From: Cichorium intybus
Lineage: Eukaryota; Streptophyta; Magnoliopsida; Asterales; Asteraceae
NCBI GenBank assembly: GCA_023525715.1
Contig: CM042012.1
Coordinates: forward strand, 41,707,528 to 41,771,527
Direction of reading: 5' to 3'
Length of the DNA: 64,000 nucleotides
A program made the translations under genes and the position numbers. This document shows positions 1 through 11,299 of the stretch, one piece after another. Below the pieces are notes generated by a model. It made no database searches and had not been told where the DNA came from. It worked only from the letters and a program-made list of their open reading frames with translations. The stretch's first letter is position 1, and each line of letters opens with the position of its first letter.

Positions 1-350
1 TCATTCCGATGGTAGTCAATGAAGGAGACTAATTGCTTAATTCTGATACTTAATCAGACCTTTGTGATACGTATTTCGTTGAACATTATGGTACGCAATC
101 GGAACTCTGTGGATTAATAAACAATTCAGTTGTTTCATTCTAATACGTAATCGATTGCTTCATTCCAGGGGTTTCAATTGATTCAATAAACAATTCGTTG
201 AACTTATTTTATTGAACTATGTGATAATCAATCGGAACTCTGTGATACTCAATAAAAAATTAATAAACAATTCGTAGAAGGTATGTCGGTGCAAAGTTTG
301 TGGAAATATGGTCCATGTGCTGAAATATTTCTAAGGCATTTTTAAAGGGG
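1..350. repeat. Imperfect AT-rich repeat at the window edge
   Basis: No gene is seen. A motif containing AATCGGAACTCTGTG followed shortly by AATAAACAATTC occurs twice, about 127 bp apart, with related pieces between. It looks like a diverged tandem repeat or part of an element cut by the window edge. Family not recognised. Confidence 0.35.
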
Positions 351-724
351 AAATTTGGTCATTCTCTTTTCACTGTTTGACCTAGTCAAAGCCCAGGTGC
401 ATGTTTCTTTTCTTGGTACGACTTGGGTGTTCGTAAAATCAGAAAAAAGAAGGAATGATCGGGAAGGAAGAGGGATAGCAATTGGGAGGAAAGTGCACAC
501 ACACATACATATCCGATCGGTGTGTGTGTGCATGCAGACGGTGAGTGCGTGAATTGATCAGAGGGAGAGAACCAACAAACCGTGAGGGAGAGAGATGGAT
601 TGGGGCTGATTTCTGGTATATGTGGTTCGAAAGTGGGTGTGTGTGTGTATGTGTGTTTGTAGCCTGATACGAGAAAAGGAAAAGGAGACCGAGTGAGAGA
701 GAGAGGTGAAATCCTTGGTCCAAT
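351..724. other. Intergenic DNA with short CA/GT and GA tracts
   Basis: Open frames here are short and overlap on both strands through CACACA/GTGTGT and GAGAGA tracts, which argues against coding. No family, splice pattern or RNA gene is recognised. It could be the leader-like part of the LTR-type region that follows. Confidence 0.3.
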
Positions 725-3403
725 TTTGAGCTAGAAATTGACCATGAAACGTCCTGATTTCGACATTTTGGACAGAAAAATTAAACGTAAATTTCTAATT
801 TTTAGAACCATAAATGTTGAAATTGAAAAATAATTTAACGCATGTTGGGATTAAATATGATTTCTTGATTATATCATGTTATGAGCTCAAGAATGTAAGA
901 AAGTTGTGAATTTGGTGTTTTGACATGGGATTTTTGGATATATGTTGTGTTGGGTTCATAAGCACCAAGAATGAAGTTTTGTATAAAGAATTTATTTTGT
1001 TCAAAATTGAAATTGGTGTTATGTGTAAATGTTAATGCTGATAATTGGGATAGGGAGTATAAGATGAACAAATGTATATGTTATTATTATTGATAGCTTG
1101 GGTTATGTTGAAAAGGATAAAGATTTGGTCAAAAGTAAAATGTTTTGAGGTTGGAAATGGCATTGTTGCAATATGTTTGGTGTTAAGATAAGTTTGGTTG
1201 TTTTTATGCAAAGTAATGTTTAATACTTATTATTTGGGAAATGTTATGCAAGTAAAGAACAAGTGTTAGAATTGATTACATGTATGAAAAAGAAATAATA
1301 CTATGATTATGTGGTTAGCTATATTATGTAAAGACGATGAAAAACAAAGGAATTGAAAAATTAAAAGTAAAGATACTTGAAGTTGATATAAGTGTGAAGC
1401 ATTATGTTTATCGCTATTTGATATGTAAATACGGCTTAAAAGCTTATAATAGACGTTAAAAATAGTCATGGGATGAATTTGTAATGTTGGAATGGAATTG
1501 TGGATTCCAACCTATTGGGACAATGTTAGTATACGTGAAAATAGTGTCCAAGAGATCATAAAACCTAATTGGAATGACATTATGAAAGGTTGGGAATATA
1601 TTTGTATCAAGTGATTTAAAAATATCATGTGTTACAACAATTTTTATTTTTAGAAACATTATTAATTTAGATTTATCAAAATGACATAAATAAGTAAAAT
1701 GAAATATCTATTGACATCTAAACATCGAAGTAAGCTTATAAAATGGTAAAAAATAAGAATGTTGCTAAAATAACTTAGTAAAAATATGAAAATACCATAT
1801 TTTGCCAAAAGTGGGACAAAAGAGGTAAATTGGACAAATTTCGATATTAAGCTTGTGTAAGGCATGTTAACCAACGAAATGGAATTGGATAATTTTTAAA
1901 AGAAGTTCGGTTATGATTAGACAAATATTATGTGCTTAGTTATGTGATATATTCTAACTTCTTAATAAATCAATAGAGGTTGAAGGATGTTGAAAGCAAG
2001 TAGAGTCAATAGCTAATAGATCTGTATGGCTAGACATACCTAGCTACCGATGTAAGTACATGATGATTTTTCTGGGTACATAGAAACAAGTTTTAAATAC
2101 TATATGTTTTATGTTAAATGTTATATTAAATGTTTCATGAGTAATGCTTTTACAAATGGTTTCTAAAACTTGAACTAGAATGTATTGATTTATGCTGAAT
2201 GATTGAAATGGTTTCTAAAACTTGATGAAACGGTTTTACAAGTTTTGAATGATGTATAAAGTGTAGACCAATTTGCTAACATATGAAGTAAGAAAAGTGA
2301 AATTGATAACTAAAAATGAAAGTAATGATGATGATTGTTGTCCAAACTAGGACCTTAGCCTTGAGAAAGGGGGGTCAACAGACACTACTGGGATGGTACA
2401 TTCCTTCGCGAAGTAGTTGTCTTTTAGCACACCCTTATGGATGGATGTGTACCATTCCATGGAGGGGATGAAAACCTACGTAAGCACACCCTTACGAGTA
2501 GATATGTTCCATTTGGGGAAGGGATGGCTTTACGGGGGCGCCCGTAAGAATTGTAAATAACATTAATGAATATGAATGCAATTGGTCTATACTTTGATAA
2601 TGAAGTAATGACTTTATGTTTTAATGATAAAGTGATGAATCTAATATTGTATGGTGAAGTAATGACTTATGTTTTAATGCTATAGCAATGAACTTTTGTT
2701 TTGATGATAAAGTAATGATTTTAAGATTTTATAATGAAGTAATGATCTATGTTTTGATGTTTTAACAATAAAGTGTAGTTTTCAAGTTATGAAAAGAGAG
2801 AAAGGTTTTCTTTATATTAAAATAGTTAATGATATTCAATTGATCATTTAAACTTGTTGGGTCCAAAACTCATGTTACTCACGAGGCTTATTGTCTCGCG
2901 TATTTTTTGTTTTTAAAATGCTATGTACTCAAGAACAGGATGTTTTTTTACCAGATGATACAAGGAAGGGACTTAGAAGCTGCCATGTAGATTGTAGATA
3001 GAATAGAGGCTCAGAAGATAGAATTATCCCAAGTGCGGTATAGTTATGTCATGTAATCGAGAGATGTTATTATTGTGGTTTAGAATACCCTTGTGGTTGT
3101 ACTGTAAGGTTGCGTTATGTCTAGTATTATTTTTTGGGTTGTTTTCTTGAGTCGAGTCAGTATGGTTTAATACGGGACATAGCTTTGAGATGTTTTAAGG
3201 CTTTACTATGGTTGTTTTTTTATATGAGTTGTAACCCCAAAGTTGCTTAAGTACTTTTTAAACTTATTTGTTTTTGTTAGGACTAAAGTTTAATGTTATG
3301 ATTTGTTAATAAGAGAAAAGTTTTTTGAAAGAACGAAAATTTACTTTACAGTGTTTTATAAATTATTACACCAATTAAGGTAGATGAAAGTTGGGATGTT
3401 ACA
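725..3403. repeat. LTR-like region, probably Ty3/Gypsy, copy 1
   Basis: This stretch is homologous by eye to 45200-47860. Shared blocks include the GGAATGGAATTG area, a TAGCTAGAC..ACCTAGCTAC block, a TCGCGAAGTAG block, a CTCACGAG block near the 3' side and an end in GTTACA. It holds diverged AATGAAGTAATGA-type minisatellite repeats at about 2580-2770 and no usable reading frame. The right boundary is sharp, because the Copia remnant shared with unit B resumes right after GATGTTACA. Long non-coding repeats ending in TTACA fit a plant Gypsy LTR. No primer binding site or coding domain was found, so the superfamily is inferred. Confidence 0.45.
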
Positions 3404-4020
3404 ACACTGATGCGGCTTCCAAACTAACAGAGACGGTTCCTGTATACAGTTAGGATCCGAGCTCTTACCAAAAGAGACATCATAGTTAATAGAGTTGCAA
3501 CGGATATTGCAAGATAGCTTATCTATTCACTAATCCATTGTCACGAACCAAGCAAGATCGACATGCTAAGTCTACATGCATCAGATTTGAAAACGAATCG
3601 TCTTGAGTGTATTTAGTATAGTTTTGTAATATTTGGGAACCTATGCAGTGTAAATCTTTATTTGATTTGACGATTATTCTATGAAGAACTTAAAAATGTG
3701 TAACGCAGTCATTTCATTAGTTTATCACTATGTTCTAATTTTGCATGTTTTACTGACTTCCTTATTAATTAAAATTTATTCAAACGTCTACAGTTGGTCA
3801 TACTTTTGGGAATGAGTATTCATACAAGGTTGACGTGAGGTATTAGTAGACTATCCATAGAGATGGACATAGCATAGAGATACACTAATTCTCATGTGTA
3901 CTTATTGGACATTAAATATTGGAGTAACCCGTACTTAGAGATTAATTTATGGAAATTGACACGAGCAATTCTAAGATGGTAATATTTAATATTCTTTAAA
4001 CGGAGATGCATGAGACTCTT
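3404..4020 (+). mobile_element. Decayed Copia retrotransposon 3' part (unit A)
   Basis: The sequence from CTTCCAAACTAAC to about 3660 aligns with 18150-18430 in unit B, where it follows a recognisable Copia reverse transcriptase remnant. Translation resembles the Copia RNase H region (a GFQTN..GSC.Q-like string) with stops and shifts. The following 3790-4010, with TACAGTTGGTCATACT and ACACGAGCAATTCTAAGA, resembles the post-pol non-coding part of the Copia-derived element at 56350-56560. The copy is non-functional and truncated on the left by the LTR-like insertion ending at 3403. Confidence 0.6.
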
Positions 4021-4159
4021 AGTTCTACAATCTGTTGTGCCTTGGTTTTTCTCCAATTTTTCTCCAATGTTCTGCCTTGGTTTTTCTCCAATGTTGTATG
4101 TAAATCTAAATTAGATAGGTTATGGTTTGGACCTGTTCATCCTAGACATTATAGATCAT

Positions 4160-5260
4160 CAATAAAAGGTAATCTTCATATGCTAGTTTAGATTTACACT
4201 TCCAAGTCTGTATGATCATGTGATCCGTGGTGAGATACACTTTTTGTTATACTTTCGTTGTGCATGTTTGTTTTGCAAGTGTATCCCAACACCCCTTTGC
4301 ACTACATTGATGGTTTCATGATTGTTGAAGTGATGTAATCTATAACCGTAATAATTGAACGCCCACCACTGACCAATTTGACTCCAACTTTATGAATCCA
4401 TGTGGCAAAAAAATAAAGATATGATCAACTAACTTATTATGAGAGTAACAAATTTGGCATACAATACAATCCACGTCAATTCTTAATTTTTTTTAAAGTC
4501 ACTCTATTAGGCACCAAATTTAACCACAACCTGCATGTCAAAACATTCAACTTGATGGGAACAAACGTGTTTCATATTCTAGTTGAATTATTCCTCACTA
4601 CCAAAGTGTCATTAAGCCGAAGAGACCAAATATCTATCATTGGATTTTCTTGATTGGATATAACAAACGACTGAAACAACACTTTCAACACCGCCAACAC
4701 TTCCCTCTACTCGGTGCAGTGTTAGTTACATTTTGTTAGTCATTGTTTTTTTAAAGTTGTGACCACAACTTTTTTTTATCAGAGTACAAGAAGTGAAAAA
4801 AATGAGAGTGGAGCTTTAAACATAAACGTACACTAAATTAAGTAGCTTTTAATAAATTTTATGAATACATATATTTAAAACACTTCTTATGAAATACAAA
4901 TGTAGTGTAAATTAAAAATGGGTTATTTAGCAAAGAGCGAGTATAAAACTAATTGGACTTGATAAAAAAAGTCGTATACATAAAACAATATAATTGTTAA
5001 CAATATTTTCTTTTCAATACATTATGCATTTATGTATTATATATAGAGGTTAGGTTTAGTAATCCCGTGATGGAAAGCATGAAGGTTATAACTTTATGTT
5101 GTTTTTCTTTTTCATTTATAGATTAAGAATATGTTTATCTATAAGATCATAATAAAAAAAAACCTACAACTGGTTTTTTTCGACACGCGTCTAACGAAGT
5201 AACTGACGAAGTGATGTAATACGTATTCGTTTCATCGAATTCATATATTTTCACAATGCA
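4160..5260. repeat. Duplicated downstream flank of DREB1 gene A (unit A)
   Basis: This aligns with 19285-20430 in unit B, and from about 4400 with 28520-30530 in unit C and 36000-37050 in unit D. On the minus strand about 4410-4600 carries a diverged LINE C-terminal zinc-binding (zf-RVT-like) remnant, best read in unit B. Where units C and D have long (TA)n tracts, this copy has only a short TTATGTATTATATATA. No intact gene is present. Confidence 0.7.
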
Positions 5261-5396
5261 AACCTGTCAGCATATTTTAGGTATTTTTTTGGCTTATCTA
5301 CAGACTACAGGAAGGTTTAACCCACGAGAGGGAAAAAGAATCAAATCTATCTTAATTTAAAACAAAAGATAGATTAATTACACATGCACACTAAAT

Positions 5397-6065
5397 CTAA
5401 AAGCTCCATAAAGACGCTTCACCACAAAATTCCATGTTATCCCCGTAATTGTCATACCCCACATTCTGAGGAGGTGGTACAATCATCAGTCCCTCCGCCA
5501 TGCTGGCGAAAATTCCGGGCATCTCGAAAATATCTTCTTCATTCACGTACAGTTGACTTTCCGGCAACTCCTCCGTTTCCTCAATCTCAATCTCATCGTC
5601 GGTGTATCTGAAAGCCTCCGCCGCTTCTGCCGCCGCCTTTTGTATATCTTGTACTTTACTAGACTTCGGCACCGGCAACCGCCACACGGAGTCAGCAAAA
5701 TTCAAACACGCCGATCGTCCCCTGAAGGCGAACGCCGCCACATCATGTGCTCTGGCTGCCATTATCGCAGTAGGATGCGTTCCGAGCCACACCCTCAACT
5801 TCTTGTTATTGGGCTCTCTCATCTCACAAACCCACTTTCCGTTATCCCTCATCCTCACTCCCCGGTAAACTGGGTGTCGGGTCTCCCGGAACTTCTTTCT
5901 TCCGGCCTTCTTCTTCGGGTTTCGTGAAGCCAGCATCACTTCTGCTTCAACAGCCGCATTCAGGAGGGTGCTTCTACTGCAATTTGAGGTCAAGAAGTAA
6001 GCTAATGGAACATCTTCCGATGATAGTACTGGAAATGGGTTATATGTTTCGATAAAGGTATCCAT
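5397..6065 (-). CDS. DREB1/CBF-type AP2/ERF transcription factor, copy A
   Basis: Intact intronless gene of 222 residues, usual size for the CBF/DREB1 group. Residues 50-65 read PKKKAGRKKFRETRHP, the upstream CBF signature. The AP2/ERF domain spans about 66-124 and keeps Val79 and Glu84, equivalent to the DREB-selective V14 and E19. DSVWR follows at 125-129 where most family members have DSAWR. The C-terminal half is acidic and ends LWSF, close to the family's LWSY. Known family role: nuclear activator binding DRE/CRT (core CCGAC) in cold or dehydration gene promoters. The ATG begins the conserved MDTFIE N-terminus shared by all three copies. Residues from about 155 (DDEIEIEETEELPESQLYVN) differ from copies B and C. 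Its upstream region is split by an insertion at 6537-7951. Which DREB1 paralogue this is cannot be told. Confidence 0.95.
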   Translation of the reverse strand: MDTFIETYNPFPVLSSEDVPLAYFLTSNCSRSTLLNAAVEAEVMLASRNPKKKAGRKKFRETRHPVYRGVRMRDNGKWVCEMREPNNKKLRVWLGTHPTAIMAARAHDVAAFAFRGRSACLNFADSVWRLPVPKSSKVQDIQKAAAEAAEAFRYTDDEIEIEETEELPESQLYVNEEDIFEMPGIFASMAEGLMIVPPPQNVGYDNYGDNMEFCGEASLWSF

Positions 6066-6206
6066 ATGTGGCTTGTGTTTGCAAGTTATGAGTGAAGTTA
6101 TGGGTTGTTGGTAGTTTTTGTGAGTGAGTTTTTATGATTGATATTGAAATCGTGATGTATATATAGACATTTGTTTAATGTGTTGTGAGGTTGGAGACGA
6201 CGCGGG
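6066..6206 (-). promoter_or_regulatory. Proximal promoter of DREB1 copy A
   Basis: Read on the minus strand, a TATA box (TCTATATATAC) lies at about 6157-6166, 92 bp upstream of the ATG. A CGCG box (ACGCGG on the plus strand, 6200-6205) lies about 35 bp further upstream. The same pair, with similar spacing, occurs upstream of copies B and C. VCGCGB-type boxes are known binding sites of CAMTA factors, which act on CBF promoters in Arabidopsis; use here is inferred. Confidence 0.65.
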
Positions 6207-6209
6207 GTA

Positions 6210-6536
6210 AGGAAGGTGGCTTTATTTTGTTTTGAGTAAATGACAGTTTTGGTCCTTTTAGTTTACATTCATATGTAGTTTTAGGCTAACTTTAATTTTT
6301 TTTTTATGCTTCGTTAGTTTGGTTACGCAAAGTTACACCAAGCTCCCTAAAATATCTATTGAACTACGAAATAGCTTTGTGTTTGTCTTTTTCTTATTTT
6401 TTATTTTTCTTATTTTTATTTTAATTATTAACTAAAAGATTGACACATATTGAAACACTCTTGGCCATGCCTTTTAAAGACGAAGCGAGGTCGTGTGCTT
6501 GGCGACCATTTCCGACGTCGGATTTTCCGTTTGGTT
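6210..6536. other. Upstream region of DREB1 copy A, shared with units B and C
   Basis: No gene. The sequence from about 6220 to 6531 aligns with 21395-21655 and 31510-31835, including a TTTGGTCC..TAGTTTA block, CTCCCTAAAATATCT and GACGTCGGA (the last lost in B). It contains no recognisable element and runs directly into the insertion that begins at about 6537. Confidence 0.6.
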
Positions 6537-7951
6537 GTTGTGTATGGTCCGGGAACCGGATCGAAACCGAATTAGTATTTTTTAAAAACCGAAGACCGAG
6601 AATGTGTACATTCGGTCCCGGTTCGATTTGGTTTTTTCATGATTAGGAGTGGTGGTATATGTAACATGGTCCGGGGACCAGACCCCGCGGTGGAACCAGA
6701 AATTTGGAGCAGCAGTGGCACCAAAAGAAATTTACTTCAGCACCAATCCGTGACTTGAAAGATACAAATGCAGCTGGAAGTTTCTACAAAATTCAAAATT
6801 ATCATCAAGTTAAATACATTCCATGTTTCCATACGAATGGGGGACAAATTCAAAAATAGCAATGTACCAGGAAGAAATAGAAGTATATAAGTAGTGACTA
6901 CAAATTTGATTCCAAAAACATCCAAATAAACTCACTTTTCCAATAATAAATTAACGATTGTTGCATCCTTACTTTCTCTTCAAGATCTTCTAACTTTTTC
7001 TGACGATACTTCACAAGATCAACCACTTCCCTGCAAAGCCCTAAAAATCCAACATGCCCAAGCCTTTTAGAACTCTTCTCTGTGGATTTCAGATAAGCAA
7101 GCTTTATGTGCATCTTTTCAACTTCATTCTAGAATGATATTACAACATGAACAGGAATTAGATGAAATCAAATAATCATGTAAAGCTTTAAAAGTTCACT
7201 TACAGTTAGCTTCTGAATCTTTGAAGTGTAATACATCATATAGTGTGAAAGATATAGATAAGGATAATATTATGAGAAAAATTTCTCAACCGTTTCACTT
7301 AAGCTGTCAGTAGATGACTTTGGGATACAACGAACCAATTATTAGACCAAGAAAATCCTTTAATATAACTCAATAGCCAAGCGTATGAATTATTTTTAGC
7401 AAGTACATCTCATTGATAACTTAAGAAAACAATCAGCATGTGTTTGGATAATTTTAGAAAACAATCAAAACAAGAATACATAATAACAAACATTTACAAC
7501 TGTTAATTTCAAGAATCATGATAGTAAACAATCACCTTTTCGAAAAATATATGCGTATATGTGGCAACAAAATTACAAAATTCCAAAAGTTGCATGGTTT
7601 GAAAGTTTCCTGAAAAGAAAAATGCGCATAAAGACAACACCATGATAGTCTCGTTCACGTTCACAGAGGTTTTGTGGTTCTGATTTTGTTGTTTCCGGAA
7701 TCCCGCTCAAAGCAATTAGACCTAACTTTTTTTTTTTTCTTTTTTGGGCTTCAAATACATATGGGCTGGTAAAATTGACTTTTGGGCTAGTTCTAGGACA
7801 AAATTGAGGGGTGGCCCATGCCACTATGGGCACTAGCCCAGTTTCGCCCCTAACCGGACCGAAACCGAATGAGCGTTATTTAAAAACCGAAGGCCAGACC
7901 GAATATGAATAGTCGGTCCTGATTCGGTTCGGTTTTTCCGGTCCATACACT
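6537..7951. mobile_element. 1.4 kb insertion with AACCGA-rich ends in the copy A promoter
   Basis: Units B and C lack this segment: there the upstream sequence runs straight from the TTTCCGTTTG area to ACATGTAGGACTGTAATT. The ends carry short inverted repeats (GTGTATGGTCCGG at 6540 against CCGGTCCATACAC at 7938). Each end also has an approximately 90-bp AACCGAA-rich block (6551-6640 and 7850-7945) in direct orientation. These features suggest a non-autonomous DNA transposon. The superfamily is not clear and no target duplication was established. It carries exon-like sequence on the minus strand. Confidence 0.6.
6973..7128 (-). pseudogene. Exon-like gene fragment inside the promoter insertion
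   Basis: A 52-codon open stretch on the minus strand is bounded by a good acceptor (ATTCTAG before AATGAAGTT) and a good donor (GAGAAA then GTAAGG). It encodes a charged, probably helical peptide including KLAYLKSTEKSSKRLGHVGF and LVKYRQKKLEDLEEK. A further donor-like site (GTAAGT) lies upstream at about 7198-7203, after codons for KIQKLT. This fits a captured host gene fragment with introns. The source gene is not recognised. Confidence 0.5.
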
Positions 7952-7969
7952 CGTCCCTAATTGGAATTA

Positions 7970-8345
7970 CATGTAGGACTGTAATTAATGATTACATCTC
8001 CTGTCGATTTATTTTGAGGCTCGGTGGAATTTATTAGAAAAGGAAATATGATTATAACCATGTTTTCCTTTTTTTGGCGAGAAGAAAATTTTCTTTTATT
8101 TGTATCATTTTGTCAAACAGATATTTTATCATTAAATCAAATCAAAATAATACTTGAAAATGACCTACCATGTCTTATTAGACCGAGTAAAACATAAGGC
8201 GGGGACGAGCGTAGGGTATGGTGGGGAAGGTGCTCATGTGGCCACATTTCCATTAACGACTGTCTAGGATACATGTAAATATCATATACCCCACTATAAG
8301 CTTCTCCATTCTTCCTAAAGCGACGTCATGCAAGATATTTCCAAC
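7970..8345 (-). promoter_or_regulatory. Conserved distal upstream block of DREB1 copy A (CATGTG variant)
   Basis: This aligns with 21668-22140 and 31850-32165. Where copies B and C have CACGTG, this copy has CATGTG (8235-8240). That loses the G-box but keeps a CANNTG core of the kind bound by MYC-type bHLH factors. Because of the insertion at 6537-7951 the block lies about 2.2 kb from the ATG rather than 0.75 kb. Confidence 0.6.
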
Positions 8346-8405
8346 TCCACAATATCAATTTATAATTCGATTGTCAAATTTGAAAGGCATTTTTAGTGAA
8401 TAATA

Positions 8406-8757
8406 AGGGGGTGTTTGGGATCGATTATTTGATATGGTTATTGCATTATTCTATTATGACACGATAATAAAGAATTTTAAATATTTGGATAAAAATATTT
8501 TATAAATATTTATTGACTTAAATAAACAGTTTTTAATAGGTTATTTCTGATCTCTTACTTATATTTGACTTATTTAAGAAGTTTTTTATAAGTTATTTCC
8601 TTATTAAACAACTTTGTCAAACACTAAAAAATAACTTATCAATCTATTACGATTTGGTACCGGATAAGTTAAATCAAACACATTTCCTAAAACTCCGCAA
8701 TAAACACTTTTAATAAAAAAATATAAGTTGTTTTAAATAAGCAATCTCAAACACCCC
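8406..8757. mobile_element. Harbinger/Tourist-like MITE
   Basis: The 352-bp element begins GGGGGTGTTTGGGAT and ends ATCTCAAACACCCC, so its termini are inverted repeats. It is flanked on both sides by TAA, a three-base target duplication typical of PIF/Harbinger elements. It is AT-rich with no coding capacity. A relative lies at 32353-32710 in unit C, at a different point in the aligned flank, so the two inserted independently. Confidence 0.75.
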
Positions 8758-9005
8758 TAACATTATTTCATATTTACTTTATCTAAGGTATTTAAATCAA
8801 TTTTGTTAAGATTTGGTTATTTTACTTTCAGGTAATTATGTTTTTTTTTTTTTAATTTTAAAGATTTGGTTAACATAAAACTGATTATATTGGATCTTCA
8901 ATGTGGTACAATATCACTAAACTTATAATTAAACTAGGCTAATCAACACACATTGAAGAGTTAGTTAAAATCTTTTGACAAATGTATATTTGGTAAAAAA
9001 AAATA
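8758..9005. repeat. Right flank of unit A before the Helitron
   Basis: Aligns with 22740-22840 in unit B and with 32230-32345 and 32795-32820 in unit C (GATTTGGTTATTTTACTT, CATAAAACTGATTA, TTGACAAATGTATAT). No gene is seen. The flank is interrupted after 9005 and resumes at 12238. Confidence 0.6.
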
Positions 9006-9119
9006 TCGTGCTATTACTCTATAGATTAAAAAGCAATGTGTTTCTAGAAGGTTTGGCGGGGGTGGGGGAGATAGCGGGGTGCTTCTGTTTTTGGTGGCGT
9101 TGGTTTTTGCGCTTCGTCC

Positions 9120-9830
9120 ACTTCCTACTTCCTCCATTCTTCCCCATCCGCCACCTCCTCTGCTTCACCATGTGATCCGCCATCTGTTTCTTTACCGCGA
9201 CTTTACATGAACGGTGGGAGCGAAGGGAGACAACAATTTTAAACAAGAAAACCCCATTTTCTCCTCAATTTGCTTCTGTTTTCCCACTGATCTTCTCTTC
9301 TCCCACTGTTTTCCCATATAGATTTTACTCAATTTTTGAAAGTTGGTGAAGCATCTCCCAAAACCCTACCATTACTGAAGTTGCGGACCACGCACAGACG
9401 AACTCGTACAGGTATGGCCTCGTGGCGATCATTGTTATTGCTTATCAAGGGGGTTTTGAATTTTGATCTCCTAGAGCTACCAAACAATCTCTATTGTGTT
9501 GGATTTCCAATTTTATCGGGATTTTATACGTTTCAGGATTTGTGGAAATACGATGAAGAAAAAATTGAAGGCTTGGGTATATTGAATGAAGGAATTGCTA
9601 AGGCGGTGATGATTCTCGATGGATTCCCCACCATTTGCCGATAAAACTAAGATGTTTACTACTTGGGATGACGTTCTGCCCGCCGGGTGTTCGATGAAAT
9701 GCCTAAGTCAGTTATTCCAATTTCTTATCATCGTCTCCCCTGTATTGCATCATTTGACAACCAAACTTGGTATCAGTTTATTGGATGGATGTCGTTGCTG
9801 TTCTGGATATTTGTTATGAGTCAATAATCG
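9120..9830 (+). pseudogene. Gene-like 5' segment captured in the Helitron
   Basis: A pyrimidine-rich leader-like stretch (9130-9330) is followed by short open frames with possible starts at 9411 and 9619. No family is recognised. A CGTACAG^GTATGG site near 9411 could be a donor. It may be the 5' part of the gene whose exons begin at 10287, or a fragment of another gene. Left as a probable captured fragment. Confidence 0.3.
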
Positions 9831-10286
9831 TTGTTTTTTTTTCGTGTAGATTTTCTTATGTTTATAGTGATTGAAATTGTGACAACTTATTGAAAAATAT
9901 GCATCGAAACCCAGTGACTCGATAGAGGTCTACTTCAGGTCATTGTATCAAGACAAATCCGTTTCTGCCTAAATTTTGAAATCTTAGGTAATTCTTAATA
10001 TTACCTTTACTATTATTATTATTGTTGTTGTTGTTATTATTATTATTATTAAAATTATTATTACCTTTTTGTAAGAAGCATACATCAAAGAGGCAATACC
10101 TTTTTTGTACTCGACTCTAACCTGACTCGGGAATATGCTGTAAGATTTCTAAAAGACACAAATTCGTGCACACATAACATTGGGACTGATGTTAAGTCAA
10201 AATGTGTTGACAACAAATGCTTTTTTCTTGTAATTATGACAACAAAAGTAATTATCTTCCATATATTTGGGTGTTTTATGGTACAG

Positions 10287-11288
10287 ATATGTCAAATGAC
10301 ACAATAAGGCATACCATTGACCAATCTGAAAGCAGAATACAACTTCCAGTCACAAATGTCAAATCATTTGTGCAAAAAGCAGATTTTCAACCTTGTAATA
10401 ACAGGTAAAAAACCACACATATTTACATCATTTTATTCATTTTTCACATTTAGACATAACAGTTTTTTTGCTTAAAGCAAGCACTTGGATCTTTTCTTTC
10501 ATATCAAGGATGGATTTTAGGTCTTTTTCGGTACCCTTGTATTATGATTTCTCAAATATTGTTTTTTTTCTTTTTTTATGTGTGAATATAGAAATAATGA
10601 AGATAGAAATGATGCATTGGAGCTCACTCCTAATAGATCACAACTTACAGAAAGTAGTGAAGTATGCAGAACTACTGGAAGTGTTGTTGTCTGGGAGAAA
10701 ACAGAGGGACAAATCGGTAATTACAATCATAAAATTTGCCAAAAGAGGAAATATTGTAACTTTTATGAAAATTGCTACAATATTCAAACATCTTATACTT
10801 TTTTTTGGTCATTCAGAAAAGGATAAATCATCAGGGAGAGCAAGAAGCAAGCGTGAAAGAAAACCAAAAGTTCATTTTGATGTGAGTTTTTCATTTTTGG
10901 TTTATAATTTGTTCTTTTTGCAATATTAGTCCTTATTTGGGATTTTTGTAACACTTTTGGTCCTTATTCGAAGTAATGACTATATTACCCTCCTTTCTCT
11001 CTGTACCCTTTCCCTTCTCTTTTCCCATTTAATATATAATATAACAATAAGGTTATGATAATAATAATAATATAGTCATTTAATCATTTTACTTAGAACA
11101 AAGACCAATAATGTTACAAACCCTCAAATAAGGACCAAAATTGAAAAAAGAAATTTTAGGGACCAAAACTGAAAATGAGCTAAATTTGGGAACCAAATAA
11201 ATATGAAATTTTATTGACATGTTTTATTGTTACATAGGAGGTGAGATGTCCATTATATACATCAAGAAAAGTTAGAAGGTTCAAATAA
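10287..11288 (+). pseudogene. Four consecutive in-frame exons of an unidentified captured gene
   Basis: Exons are proposed at 10287-10404, 10592-10716, 10817-10881 and 11238-11288. Each intron starts with GT and ends with AG (ACAG^GTAAAA, ATATAG^, ATCG^GTAATT, TTCAG^, TGAT^GTGAGT, CATAG^). The frame stays open across all three junctions to a TAA. The peptide is about 115 residues, starting MSNDTIRHTIDQSES. It ends in a basic stretch (GRARSKRERKPKVHFD) and then YTSRKVRRFK. An intact multi-exon frame suggests recent capture of the 3' end of a host gene, possibly still transcribed. The family is unknown to me. Confidence 0.5.
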
Positions 11289-11299
11289 TGTGATCTCTT

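Noticed and set aside
5553..5927. 124-residue open frame opposite DREB1 copy A, with similar ones opposite B and C
   Set aside because: They are shadows of the conserved sense gene, with no start context or family of their own.
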